A stretch of DNA of 64,000 nucleotides from Alteriqipengyuania halimionae. Its GTDB lineage: Bacteria; Pseudomonadota; Alphaproteobacteria; Sphingomonadales; Sphingomonadaceae. Each line of letters starts with the position of its first letter. The stretch's first letter is position 1. The notes under the pieces are model-generated. The model saw only the letters and a list, made by a program, of their open reading frames with translations. It was not told where the DNA came from and made no database searches. This document shows, piece after piece, positions 48,031 to 56,133 of this stretch. The stretch covers positions 2,639,001-2,703,000 of the forward strand of contig NZ_WTYR01000001.1 of the NCBI RefSeq assembly GCF_009827575.1, given 5' to 3'. Made by a program: the position numbers and the translations under genes.

Positions 48031-48318
48031 TCAGCGGGCGCGCACCTTGGTGTAGTGCACGGTCGATGCCGCAGCGGTGTCGGCATAGATGACGTGATCG
48101 TCGCGGATGTCGAGATGCTCGACCGCGACCAACCGGCCGTCTTCCATCCGCACGGCGAGCACGTGTTCGTGCTTCTTGTCGACCAGCATGTCGTCGATCT
48201 TGCCGTATTCTTCGCCGGTGGCCGAACGTACGGGCCAGCCGCGAATGTCCTGGTCTTCGTTGACGAGCTGCCAGTCGGACAGCGAATCGAGTTCTGCAAA
48301 CCTGTCGTCGTGTTTCAT
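48031..48318 (-). CDS. PRC-barrel domain protein
   Basis: 95 residues from ATG 48318 with AAGGAA upstream. A single PRC-barrel (about 25-90): DIRGWPVRSATGEEYGKIDDMLVDKKHEHVLAVRMEDGRLVAVEH. Such domains bind RNA-processing or photosynthetic reaction-centre partners; small stand-alone forms in this group are often stress-linked. A hypothetical membrane gene ends ten bases upstream, so both probably share a transcript that ends at the hairpin. Confidence 0.88.
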   Translation of the reverse strand: MKHDDRFAELDSLSDWQLVNEDQDIRGWPVRSATGEEYGKIDDMLVDKKHEHVLAVRMEDGRLVAVEHLDIRDDHVIYADTAAASTVHYTKVRAR

Positions 48319-48328
48319 GGGATGTTCC

Positions 48329-48868
48329 TTATTCAACCGTTTCGACGCTGGATGCGAAGATCATGGCGGTGGCATCGGTATCGACTTCTTCGGTCACGCT
48401 CTGCGGCAGGTCGCCGGGGAACGCGCGGACTTCGCCGCGAATGGTGACGTTGGAGCCGGGATTGACGTCGACATTGCCTTCCATCGGCGTATTCGGCGTG
48501 CGTTCTTCATCGAACATCACGAGCGTCTCGTTGTCGCCTTCACCGATGGTGAAGGCTTCGTCGCCCACCACGCGGTTCACGGCCACGTCGGTCAGCGCGA
48601 CATCGCGTCCGATCAAATCGCCGAGACTGGCAAGGCCGGCGATGCCGGTGAGGGCAACGGCGCCATCTTCATCGACGGTCCATTCCTCGTCTTCCGCGCC
48701 TTCGGTGTCGTAGGTCTGCGCGGCGACATCGTCGTCCAGCGTGGCCTGCGCATCGGGATCGTCACCCTCGGCCAGCAGCCACCACAATAGTGCGATGACG
48801 CCTGCGGCGAGCAACAGCCACGGCAGCAGGGACATGGAGGATTTCTTTTCTACGGGGATTTCGGCCAT
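48329..48868 (-). CDS. Single-pass membrane protein with acidic exported domain
   Basis: 179 residues from ATG 48868. A helix at about 12-32 ([20 protein letters not shown]) anchors a very acidic periplasmic part. The part from about 85 on ([38 protein letters not shown], then [12 protein letters not shown]) has an OB-fold-like alternation. No family recognised. First gene of a two-gene unit with the PRC-barrel protein. Confidence 0.78.
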   Translation of the reverse strand: MAEIPVEKKSSMSLLPWLLLAAGVIALLWWLLAEGDDPDAQATLDDDVAAQTYDTEGAEDEEWTVDEDGAVALTGIAGLASLGDLIGRDVALTDVAVNRVVGDEAFTIGEGDNETLVMFDEERTPNTPMEGNVDVNPGSNVTIRGEVRAFPGDLPQSVTEEVDTDATAMIFASSVETVE

Positions 48869-49006
48869 GGGTCGGGGCCTCCTGTTTGGAGCCAGCACGC
48901 GACCGCAGCCTGCGACGATGTGTGGCCCTACCTAAGCAGCGGATGGGACCCGCGAACGTTCCGTTTTATTTTCAATATGTTCCGCAGGACGCAGTTAACG
49001 CGCCGC

Positions 49007-49168
49007 TTACCGTCCGCGATAGGGCTCGCAGGCGATCCCGTCATTGTCGCCATCGAGGCGAGGACGATAGCCCAGCTCGCCGCGATAAAGGAGGCCAGCG
49101 AAACCCCACCGATATCCGTCCAGGATTTGCACGCGGCAGCGTGCGAGCGCACGACCGTACGCCGCCGC
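49007..49168 (-). pseudogene. Excalibur calcium-binding domain fragment
   Basis: The frame ends [20 protein letters not shown] + EPYRGR, a clear Excalibur motif (DxDxDGxxCE). Upstream in the same frame only about 50 codons are open, with no ATG, and the part before the motif reads better in a neighbouring frame ([15 protein letters not shown]). It looks like the degraded end of a secreted protein gene. Confidence 0.6.
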
Positions 49169-49266
49169 TTATGCGGCGTAGCCAAGGCGGGCGGATGCCC
49201 GCCGCCCGGCGTATGAGGGACCAAACAAAAACTCTCCCCCACCCGCGCTCCCGTCCTTTAGAGCGG

Positions 49267-49473
49267 ATGTCGAAATGGCGTAAGGGCTTCCCCAGCGAGA
49301 AGAAAGTCAAGCGCGGACAACGGACCATCAAAGGCGGACAGATCGAACTGCTCGAAAAGCTCGGGCGGATTGACCCATGCCCGTGCGGTTCAGGGAAAAG
49401 ATTTCAAGCGCTGCTGCATGCCATCGGGCCGCTTTCGACCGGGCCGAACGGCGGGATTATTGGCGGTAATTGA
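49267..49473 (+). pseudogene. SEC-C motif protein with frameshift
   Basis: ATG at 49267 gives [20 protein letters not shown] and on to [11 protein letters not shown]. The expected continuation KRCCM of the SEC-C zinc motif is in the next frame: one extra C near 49405 (ATTTCAAGCGC) shifts it. As it stands the frame reads into nonsense and stops at 49473. Either a real frameshift or a base error. It lies at the edge of the AT-richer patch. Confidence 0.65.
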
Positions 49474-49552
49474 CGAGACGGACAAGGGTGCGGGTTACAT
49501 ATACTGTCCCCGAAACTCCCCTTGGTATACTCATCGCGGAACTCAACGGAGA

Positions 49553-49711
49553 CTAAACTCTATTAACGTTGAAGCTACCGCATTTGGGGCATTGATTAGG
49601 GCTTCCTCGCTTATCCTCGCGACGAAGTTGCTCACGTTCTGTGTCGGTCAGAACCTGCTGCATGAATCCTTCTCCGCAGCTATCACATCTAAAACCAGCA
49701 GGTTCAGGCAT
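49553..49711 (-). CDS. 52-residue zinc-ribbon protein, third gene of the TIR cassette
   Basis: ATG at 49711 overlaps the end of the TIR gene by eight bases. The product has CDSCGE at residues 9-14 and CPKCGS at 41-46, the two CxxC knuckles of a zinc ribbon, separated by a polar helix (TDTEREQLRREDKRG). No signal peptide, so it should be cytosolic. The codons are clean and the cysteine pattern is unlikely by chance. Partner or regulator of the TIR protein is inference. Confidence 0.75.
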   Translation of the reverse strand: MPEPAGFRCDSCGEGFMQQVLTDTEREQLRREDKRGSPNQCPKCGSFNVNRV

Positions 49712-50642
49712 ATCCGATACCTACTTTGCTAAGCAAATCGTCCCAAAGCATCTGTGCGGCTTCACGCGGGGTCATTTTCTTCTCCTCGCCTGAGAAATGA
49801 AAAAGCATCGAGTTTAGATAGAGCTGATAATCATCGGCCACTACGGCAAACCCACCGTTAGATGTGTTCGCTCGATTTCCTTCACCATAAAGAATATCAA
49901 TTGCACCAAATGACCCACCGCGTCGTACGTGTAAGGTCTCAAAACCACGCGAAATCCCGCGATTTATAACAGTACAAGAAAAATGTGCGTCGCTTGTTTT
50001 ATGAAGCCGAGCTTCAACGTCCGCTACTGATTGAATTTCGCCTACTGAGGATTCAAAAAACGAGAGAATTTCATCATATGATCTCTCTACGAAATCTCTT
50101 TTATGAAGTTCATCAAACTCGCGCTGTACACGATAACGAGACCCGCCCCGTGGATCGTCAGGTTCCGAAGTCGGTGAAGCGGATTTGAACTCTTTTACGT
50201 CACTGCCGTGCTGACAAAGGCGTCGGATTTCGGTTGCGACATCGAGGAATGCCACATTGGGATTTGTGAACTCAGAGATTGGTTTCCCATCTTTGGGTGC
50301 CGCTTTAAATTTGCTGAGTGGAGTTTGCAGCCATTCACAAGGTTCGAGAACGACAGGGACTATCGTGAGATTTCCAGCCTGTTCTCTCTCAAGCGCGATT
50401 TCCAACTCTCGATCATAGCAGTAATTCGAGGCAATATAGTCTGGGCTCGCGCAAGCTAGAAAAATGCTTGATGAAAGCAACTGCTTTGAAATTTCATCAT
50501 CTAGGTTTCCTCCAGCGTGAATTTCACGATCAAACCAACCAGACAACGTTCCATCACGCTCTAGCTGAGCCAAATGCTTAGACAGTCGGTCAATATGACT
50601 CTGATCGACGTGAGAATAAGATATGAACGCTTTTGCAGGCAA
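49704..50642 (-). CDS. TIR-domain protein with unknown C-terminal domain
   Basis: 312 residues from a TTG at 50642 with GGGAGG nine bases upstream. Residues 4-155 are a bacterial TIR_2 domain: KAFISYSHVDQ, GWFDREIHAG, then SNYCYDRELEIAL with the probable NADase glutamate Glu79, and TPLSKFKAAPKDGKPISEF. Residues about 165-312 match nothing I know. TIR effectors of this type often cleave NAD+ or make signal molecules in antiphage defence. Base composition is visibly AT-richer than the flanks, implying transfer. The neighbouring small genes are packed against it: two bases to the gene before, an eight-base overlap with the one after. Confidence 0.88.
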   Translation of the reverse strand: MPAKAFISYSHVDQSHIDRLSKHLAQLERDGTLSGWFDREIHAGGNLDDEISKQLLSSSIFLACASPDYIASNYCYDRELEIALEREQAGNLTIVPVVLEPCEWLQTPLSKFKAAPKDGKPISEFTNPNVAFLDVATEIRRLCQHGSDVKEFKSASPTSEPDDPRGGSRYRVQREFDELHKRDFVERSYDEILSFFESSVGEIQSVADVEARLHKTSDAHFSCTVINRGISRGFETLHVRRGGSFGAIDILYGEGNRANTSNGGFAVVADDYQLYLNSMLFHFSGEEKKMTPREAAQMLWDDLLSKVGIGYA

Positions 50643-50644
50643 AC

Positions 50645-50863
50645 TTACAACCTCCCCGACTGACGCCAGCGCCGGATAAGATCCAAGACTCGCGCGCCCT
50701 CGTCTGTAGGGATAGCTCCGATACTCTCGCAATCTGGACACGGACCATGACTGAAGGTCATGCTCGACCCACGCTTTTCGCTCTCGTTAAAGGTCCCGGA
50801 CCCCCCACATTTCTCGCACTCGCGATAGAGTTGAGGCTCGACACGCTCCTTAGATGCAACCAC
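50645..50863 (-). CDS. 72-residue DnaJ-like zinc-finger protein, first gene of the TIR cassette
   Basis: GTG at 50863 with GGGAGGAG upstream (an ATG at 50902 is in frame but lacks such a site). Cysteines 16 and 19 (CEKCGGSG) and 42 and 45 (CPDC) form a four-Cys zinc site resembling the CxxCxGxG repeats of DnaJ, though in two instead of four copies. A helical tail (DEGARVLDLIRRWRQ) follows. Its stop is two bases before the TIR start, so the genes are coupled. nrdB ends 71 bases upstream with no terminator in between. Function unknown. Confidence 0.75.
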   Translation of the reverse strand: MVASKERVEPQLYRECEKCGGSGTFNESEKRGSSMTFSHGPCPDCESIGAIPTDEGARVLDLIRRWRQSGRL

Positions 50864-50934
50864 TTCAAATCTCCTCCCGAATACCAATATCGAGAAGAAC
50901 ATTTCGTGTCCATAGGGGGGGTTATTTTAGAACA

Positions 50935-52008
50935 TCACTCCGCAGCCACCCCGGCACTCTCGCTCGCACCCGAATCCTCAAACAGCCCCGGACCATCATC
51001 CTCGGCGTCGCCTTCCTCATTCGCCGCGCCGGCCTTCTTGCGCTTGTCGAAGCTCGACCAGACGTCCTGCCAGTCGCCGCGGGTGGCGCCCTTCGAATAT
51101 TCGGTGGCGCGGGTTTCGAAGAAGTTGGCGTGCTCGACGCCGTTCAGCAGCGGGGTGAGCCAGGGGAGGGGGTGATCCTCGACCATGTAGATGCTCGGCA
51201 GGCCGAGCTGCGACAGGCGCCAGTCGGCGATGTAGCGGATGTATTTCTTGATTTCCTTGGCCGTCATGCCGGGCACCGGGCCGTCCTCGAAGGCGAGGTC
51301 GATGAAGGCGTCTTCCAGCCGAACGGTCTTCTGGCACATGTCCATGATGTCTTCCTTCACGGACTTGGTCAGGCAGTCACGCTCCTTGCAGAAGGCGTGG
51401 AACAGCTTGGTGATGCCTTCGCAGTGCAGCGATTCGTCGCGCACCGACCAGCTGACGATCTGGCCCATGCCCTTCATCTTGTTGAAGCGCGGGAAATTCA
51501 TCAGCATGGCGAAGCTGGCGAACAGCTGCAGCCCTTCGGTGAAGCCGCCGAACATCGCCAGCGTGCGGGCGATATCCTCGTCGTTGTCGACGCCGAATTC
51601 CTGCAGGTAGTCGTGCTTGTCCTTCATTTCCTCGTATTCGAGGAACATGCCGTATTCGCTTTCGGGCATGCCGATCGTGTCGAGCAGGTGCGAATAGGCG
51701 GCGATGTGGATCGTCTCCATGTTGGAGAACGAGGCCAGCATCATCTTCACTTCGGTCGGCTTGAACACGCGGCCGTATTTCTCGTGGTAGCAATCCTGCA
51801 CCTCGACATCGGCCTGGGTAAAGAATCGGAAGATCTGGGTGAGCAGGTTGCGCTCGTGATCGGAGAGCTTCTGCGCCCAGTCGCGGCAGTCCTCGCCCAG
51901 CGGCACTTCCTCGGGCATCCAGTGCACCTGCTGCTGGCGTTTCCAGAAATCGTAAGCCCACGGATATTCGAACGGCTTGTAGGTCTTGCGGGCTTCGAGC
52001 AGCGACAT
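50935..52008 (-). CDS. nrdB: Ribonucleotide reductase class Ia, beta subunit
   Basis: 357 residues from ATG 52008 with AAGGGGAT upstream. Carries the di-iron tyrosyl radical for deoxyribonucleotide synthesis. The iron ligands are recognisable in DVEVQDCYHEKYGR, METIHIAAYSHL and DESLHCEGITKLFH. The C-terminus is a long acidic, alanine-rich tail (EEGDAEDDGPGLFEDSGASES). Unlike the usual arrangement, nrdA is about 4.5 kb away on the same strand, with plus-strand genes between. Confidence 0.96.
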   Translation of the reverse strand: MSLLEARKTYKPFEYPWAYDFWKRQQQVHWMPEEVPLGEDCRDWAQKLSDHERNLLTQIFRFFTQADVEVQDCYHEKYGRVFKPTEVKMMLASFSNMETIHIAAYSHLLDTIGMPESEYGMFLEYEEMKDKHDYLQEFGVDNDEDIARTLAMFGGFTEGLQLFASFAMLMNFPRFNKMKGMGQIVSWSVRDESLHCEGITKLFHAFCKERDCLTKSVKEDIMDMCQKTVRLEDAFIDLAFEDGPVPGMTAKEIKKYIRYIADWRLSQLGLPSIYMVEDHPLPWLTPLLNGVEHANFFETRATEYSKGATRGDWQDVWSSFDKRKKAGAANEEGDAEDDGPGLFEDSGASESAGVAAE

Positions 52009-52223
52009 GTTGTGATCCCCTTGCGTGTCTGACCTCCAGATATAGTGATTCGGGGCCCGATTGGGAACGGGGCAAATGGCCGCTTCCACAGGGCTGTCCG
52101 CAGTTGTGAAACCACTCGTCGCATTCCGTGCGCGCATGGTCGAACGGGCCGGAACGAAGCGGCGCGCGCGCGGATTGGTCGGGTAACACCGGGCTTACGA
52201 AAGCCCCCACATGGAGATTCCCG

Positions 52224-52736
52224 ATGTCCGAACTCGAACCCAAAGACAGCCGCGTGGTGCATGGCAATGCCAAGCCCGAGCAGGGCGACGAACGCTTTGC
52301 CGAAAAGCCGACGCAAGCCAACCAATTCGACCGCGCCCAGCAATCGCTCGATGACCGGCCCGATGCCGATGCCGCCGATGGCGAGCGCGGGGCGCAGCAG
52401 GAACGCTCGGTCGACAACGACCAGTTCGAAGCATCCGACCTCGATCATGGCGAGGCGCAGTACCAGGCCGATCCGCTGGTCCGCCAGCAGGTCCAGCAGA
52501 ACGAGTGGGACGACAAGACCCGCGAAGATGCGGCCGACGATTTCGAAACCGGCCAGGCCGATTACGGCAGCGCGGGCGCAAAGCGCCAGAGGCAGTCGCA
52601 AAGCCAAAGCCAAGGCCAGAGCCAGTCGCAGTCGAAGTCCGGCAGCGATAAGCCCAAGGGCGATCTGAACGACGACAATCTTGAGGACGTCGCTCCCCAG
52701 CAGGCGCGGATCGACCGCGATAATCCGGGCGCCTGA
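52224..52736 (+). CDS. Low-complexity hydrophilic protein with QS repeats
   Basis: 170 residues from ATG 52224 with GGAG upstream. Almost entirely polar (D, Q, E, S, R), no signal or hydrophobic segment, with an imperfect (QS)n array at about 115-135 (QRQSQSQSQGQSQSQSKSGS) encoded by short tandem DNA repeats. It ends in an acidic tail. Likely disordered and cytosolic, possibly a stress or desiccation protein, but no family is recognised. A strong terminator follows. Confidence 0.75.
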   Translation: MSELEPKDSRVVHGNAKPEQGDERFAEKPTQANQFDRAQQSLDDRPDADAADGERGAQQERSVDNDQFEASDLDHGEAQYQADPLVRQQVQQNEWDDKTREDAADDFETGQADYGSAGAKRQRQSQSQSQGQSQSQSKSGSDKPKGDLNDDNLEDVAPQQARIDRDNPGA

Positions 52737-52779
52737 TGGCCCACGCCCTTTTTCGCGGTGAGTGGACGCCGCGACCCTG

Positions 52780-52811
52780 ACGCCCCTTCCGCCCACCGGA
52801 AGGGGCGTTTT
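52780..52811 (+). terminator. Strong intrinsic terminator
   Basis: ACGCCCCTTCCG / CGGAAGGGGCGT, perfect 12-bp stem, loop CCCAC, followed by TTT. Ends the QS-repeat gene; the AraC-type gene starts only 16 bases beyond it. Confidence 0.9.
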
Positions 52812-52826
52812 GCGTATCGGGTGGCG

Positions 52827-53699
52827 ATGGCAGATCGCAGCGGCGCGTCGGTCGAGCCTTTGCTGGACCGGTTGCGGCAACCCGCTATGCCATCAGGATC
52901 GATGGACGCCGACCGATCTTCCGCACCGCTCGCCCGCCGTCCCGGCGAAATCTGGGGCGAGCGATCGCGTCGGCAGAGCAGCCGCGGGGTCGATTTCGCG
53001 GTCTATGACGCGATCGACATCGAGATCGAGCCGCATTGCCACGAAGACCGCCACCTGATCTTCTTGATGAGCGGCCAGTACATCACCAGCGCGCAAGGCG
53101 CGCCGCCGGTCTGCGCAACGCCGGTGCTGGTCGACAACCCCGCCGGTACCAGCCATCGCGACCGTTTCCTCGGCTCGACGGGGCGCTTCCTCGCGATCAA
53201 TATCGATCCCGCGCTGTCGTGGGAGGGGCCGGCGACGGTGCGGCGCGACCGCACGACGCTCGCGCGGATGACCGCGTTGATCGAAGACCTCGAATTCGCG
53301 CGGCCGACGCTGGCGGTCGAGGAACTCGCCGCCGGGTTGACCGAGCGCGAGCCGTCACCCGCGCCTGCGAAGATTCCGGCCTGGCTGGCGCGTAGTTGGG
53401 ACCTGGTCATGGAAGAGGACATCGCGGCGATCGATCTCGACCGCGTGGCGCGCGAGGCCGATATCCACCCGGTCCACGTCGCGCGCAGTTTCCGCCGCTT
53501 GTGCGGCCGCACCGCGGGGCAATTGCTTCGCGACCGCCAGTTCGAAGACGCCTGCCGCATGCTGGCCCGCGACAACACGCCGCTGGTCGAGATCGCGCTC
53601 GCGCTGGGCTTTTGCGACCAGGCGCATTTCACCAATGTCTTCTGCCGCCGGGCGGGGGTGTCGCCCGGAGCCTGGCGCAAGCGGATGCGCGATGTTTGA
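52827..53699 (+). CDS. AraC-family transcriptional regulator
   Basis: About 290 residues. An N-terminal cupin-like sensing domain (about 50-150, EIEPHCHEDRHLIFLMSGQYI) and a C-terminal double helix-turn-helix with LDRVAREADIHPVHVARSFRR and the AraC signature EIALALGFCDQAHFTNVFCRRAGVSPGAWR. I use ATG 52827. ATGs at 52887 and 52902 are alternatives, and the terminator just upstream leaves little room for a promoter, which favours a later start. The serine-hydrolase gene follows by 67 bases and may be controlled by it. Confidence 0.88.
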   Translation: MADRSGASVEPLLDRLRQPAMPSGSMDADRSSAPLARRPGEIWGERSRRQSSRGVDFAVYDAIDIEIEPHCHEDRHLIFLMSGQYITSAQGAPPVCATPVLVDNPAGTSHRDRFLGSTGRFLAINIDPALSWEGPATVRRDRTTLARMTALIEDLEFARPTLAVEELAAGLTEREPSPAPAKIPAWLARSWDLVMEEDIAAIDLDRVAREADIHPVHVARSFRRLCGRTAGQLLRDRQFEDACRMLARDNTPLVEIALALGFCDQAHFTNVFCRRAGVSPGAWRKRMRDV

Positions 53700-53766
53700 A
53701 ATCTGCAAGAATGCCGCGCGGCGAACGGGCAACCGGGGCGCCGTTACTGCCTTTCTGGAGAATACC

Positions 53767-54843
53767 ATGCCTGTCTTCCGCCGTGCCCTGGCCCTCGCCG
53801 TGCCTGCGCTGCTCGCCCTGTCCGCGCCCTCCCATGCGCAGCAAGCGGGTGCGATCGATCTCGATAGTCTCCCGGTCGCGGGCGAAGACGCGGCGTATGG
53901 CGGCACGACCAGCGTGCTGGTGATGCATGACGGCGCGATTCTGGCAGAACGCTATTTCGACGAGGGCGGCGCGGGGGCGCTGCGCAACACCCGCTCGGCC
54001 ACCAAAACCGTCACCGGCATGCTGGCGGGGATCGCGGTGGGCGACGGGCTGCTCGCACGCGACAGCCGGATCGCAAGCTTCTTTCCCGGACACGAGGCGC
54101 TGAACCCCGATCCGCGCAAGCAAGCGGTGACGGTGGAGGATCTCGTCACGATGAGCTCGATCGCCGAATGCGACGACAGCAACATGTTCTCGCGCGGCAA
54201 TGAAGAACGCATGTACTTGATCGAGGACTGGCCGGGCTTCTATCTCGACCTGCCGGTGAAGGGTTTCGCCCCTTGGGCCACCAAGCCCGAAGACAGCCCC
54301 TATGGCCGCGCGTTTTCCTATTGCACCGCCGGCGTTACGACACTGGGTGCCGTGGTCGAGCGTGCGGTGGGTATGCCGCTGGAAGATTATGCGCGCACAC
54401 GGTTGTTCGAACCGCTCGGGATCGAGGAGGCGGAATGGGCCTTCTCGCCGCTCGGCCTGGCGCAGGGCGGGGGCGGCCTCGAATTGTCGAGCCGCTCGCT
54501 CGGCAAGCTCGGGCAGCTTCTGCTCGATGGAGGTGTTCACGACGGAAAGAGACTGATCCCGGCGGACTGGGTGGCCGACACGCTGCGCCCGCAAGTCGAC
54601 GTTCCCGGTCGCGACGGGACCGAATACGGTTACCTCGTCTGGCTTCAGGCGGTGGAAGCTGTGGGCCGCGACGTCGTCACAAAGTCGATGAGCGGCAATG
54701 GCGGCAACAAGGTCATCATCGAACCCGAAACGCGTTCTGTGACCGTGATCACCACCACCAATTTCGGCCAGCGCGACGCCCACGCGAAGAGCGAGCGCCT
54801 GTTCGCTCAGGAACTCCTGCCCGCATTGCTGGAACGCGAATGA
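53767..54843 (+). CDS. Serine hydrolase, class C beta-lactamase/EstB type
   Basis: 358 residues from ATG 53767 with GGAG upstream. Signal peptide about 1-24 (ALLALSAPSHAQ). Catalytic SATK (S-x-x-K) lies in NTRSATKTVTGML; the usual Y-x-N is YCT in FSYCTAGVTTLG, and the third motif is replaced by SGNGGN. This is typical of esterase-like rather than resistance enzymes. Periplasmic. Confidence 0.88.
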   Translation: MPVFRRALALAVPALLALSAPSHAQQAGAIDLDSLPVAGEDAAYGGTTSVLVMHDGAILAERYFDEGGAGALRNTRSATKTVTGMLAGIAVGDGLLARDSRIASFFPGHEALNPDPRKQAVTVEDLVTMSSIAECDDSNMFSRGNEERMYLIEDWPGFYLDLPVKGFAPWATKPEDSPYGRAFSYCTAGVTTLGAVVERAVGMPLEDYARTRLFEPLGIEEAEWAFSPLGLAQGGGGLELSSRSLGKLGQLLLDGGVHDGKRLIPADWVADTLRPQVDVPGRDGTEYGYLVWLQAVEAVGRDVVTKSMSGNGGNKVIIEPETRSVTVITTTNFGQRDAHAKSERLFAQELLPALLERE

Positions 54844-54898
54844 GGCTACGGGGCGTTACAGCGCCGGTGCGGCATTTCCTCACGCCATCGCAGGGCGC

Positions 54899-55396
54899 TC
54901 AGGCGAACAGCCAGATCGCGCCAATGATCATTGCGACCATGCCGAGCGCTGCGACGAACCCCCACCGCGCCTCGCTCGGGACATAATTGCCGAAGAACGC
55001 AGAATCGAGATCGCCATCCGGCTCGGGATCGTCCTGTTCGTAGAGATCGGGCCTGATGCGGCGCAAAATACGGTCGGCGATCAGACTAAGAACGCCCCAT
55101 GCGAGAAGCGCGAGCGGCACCGCAAGCGCGTCGTTTGCGAACAGGACGGTGATCCCGATTGCGGCACCCAGAGCGGCGTCGAGCATCAGCTTGGGCCAGG
55201 CAAAATTCTTCTCCGGCGGTTCGGCCAATGCCTTGGCCCTCTGCCATTCCTCGACACTGCCGGCCCGCTCGATGCGCCGGGTCCGCCGTGCGATGCGCCA
55301 CTTCCTCCACCACATCTGGCTCGCCGCAATCGCGAGACCGGCGACCGCGCCGACAGCCGGGAAAAGCGCGTTTGTCTGATCGAAGAACCCGTCCAT
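54899..55396 (-). CDS. Membrane protein of unknown function
   Basis: 165 residues from ATG 55396 (a GTG at 55426 is in frame). Helices at about 10-28, 72-88, 92-107 and 143-163. A basic cytosolic loop follows the first helix (RKWRIARRTRRIERAG). Alternation of charged loops fits a four-helix inner-membrane protein. No family recognised. Convergent with the serine hydrolase. Confidence 0.75.
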   Translation of the reverse strand: MDGFFDQTNALFPAVGAVAGLAIAASQMWWRKWRIARRTRRIERAGSVEEWQRAKALAEPPEKNFAWPKLMLDAALGAAIGITVLFANDALAVPLALLAWGVLSLIADRILRRIRPDLYEQDDPEPDGDLDSAFFGNYVPSEARWGFVAALGMVAMIIGAIWLFA

Positions 55397-55587
55397 CCGC
55401 ACGATGATTGGCAGCTGTGCGGTCACCCATCAACGCCGAACATCGGAAGTCGGGCGGAATTGGTGCGCGCCTGCGGGGCGGGTTTGAGCCAAATCAACGA
55501 GACGTGGCTCAGCGCCGACGAGTCGAGGAACGATGATCCGCATCCACCCGTTGATTATACAAACGCCTCAACGGAAAGGATTAAATT

Positions 55588-55830
55588 ATGTTCGAACGTT
55601 TTCGGATCAAGGAACACATGGAAGTCACCGACAGCAAGGGCATGCATCTCGGCACCGTCGATGAAGTCGACGATGGCAAGATCAAGCTGACCAAGTCGGA
55701 CAGCATGGACGACATGCACCACTTCCTTTCGATGGACGACGTCGAGAAGGTCGACGACAACCGGGTCTACCTCAAGGAAGGCGCACGCCTCCCCGAAGGT
55801 CTCGGTACGAAGGCCGTCGAAACCGCCTGA
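55588..55830 (+). CDS. DUF2171 domain protein
   Basis: 80 residues from ATG 55588 with AAGGA upstream. DUF2171 spans most of it: IKEHMEVTDSKGMHLGTVDEVDDGKIKLTK and the later HFLSMDDVEKVDDNRVYL. A PRC-barrel-like small beta protein, often stress-induced in sphingomonads and rhizobia. Soluble, acidic. A hairpin follows. Confidence 0.9.
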   Translation: MFERFRIKEHMEVTDSKGMHLGTVDEVDDGKIKLTKSDSMDDMHHFLSMDDVEKVDDNRVYLKEGARLPEGLGTKAVETA

Positions 55831-55877
55831 CGCCACACCATCGATATCCTGCCGTCCCTAGCGGATGGTAGCGACGT

Positions 55878-55909
55878 AAGCCCGGTCTCACACCCAAGAG
55901 GCCGGGCTT
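55878..55909 (+). terminator. Terminator-like hairpin after the DUF2171 gene
   Basis: AAGCCCGG / CCGGGCTT, eight pairs with a 16-base loop; the T run is short. Confidence 0.55.
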
Positions 55910-55930
55910 CGTGTATCCGCCTTCGGCCTC

Positions 55931-56125
55931 TCAGCCGAAAATGCCGGGCCAGATATGGCTGGCGACCGTCCAGGCGCGCAGTCCGAGCCAGATCGCGATG
56001 GCCAGCAGGATCGCACCGAAGCTGTAGCCCAGCGACGGGCGTCGCTTGCTCGCACCCAGCCCGATCGCGTAAGCGAGAATCAGCGTCAGCGCGCAGCCAA
56101 TGGTGTAGAAAATGAGCCAGGTCAT
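55931..56125 (-). CDS. Small two-helix membrane protein
   Basis: 64 residues from ATG 56125. Helices at about 2-22 (TWLIFYTIGCALTLILAYAIG) and 33-52 (YSFGAILLAIAIWLGLRAW) joined by a basic turn. No family recognised. It follows another small membrane gene by eight bases. Confidence 0.7.
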   Translation of the reverse strand: MTWLIFYTIGCALTLILAYAIGLGASKRRPSLGYSFGAILLAIAIWLGLRAWTVASHIWPGIFG

Positions 56126-56133
56126 CGATGCGG

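Noticed and set aside
49370-49732. 120-codon plus-strand frame running through the end of the TIR cassette
   Set aside because: Only its first part belongs to the frame-corrected SEC-C gene; beyond about 49500 it is antisense to the zinc-ribbon gene.
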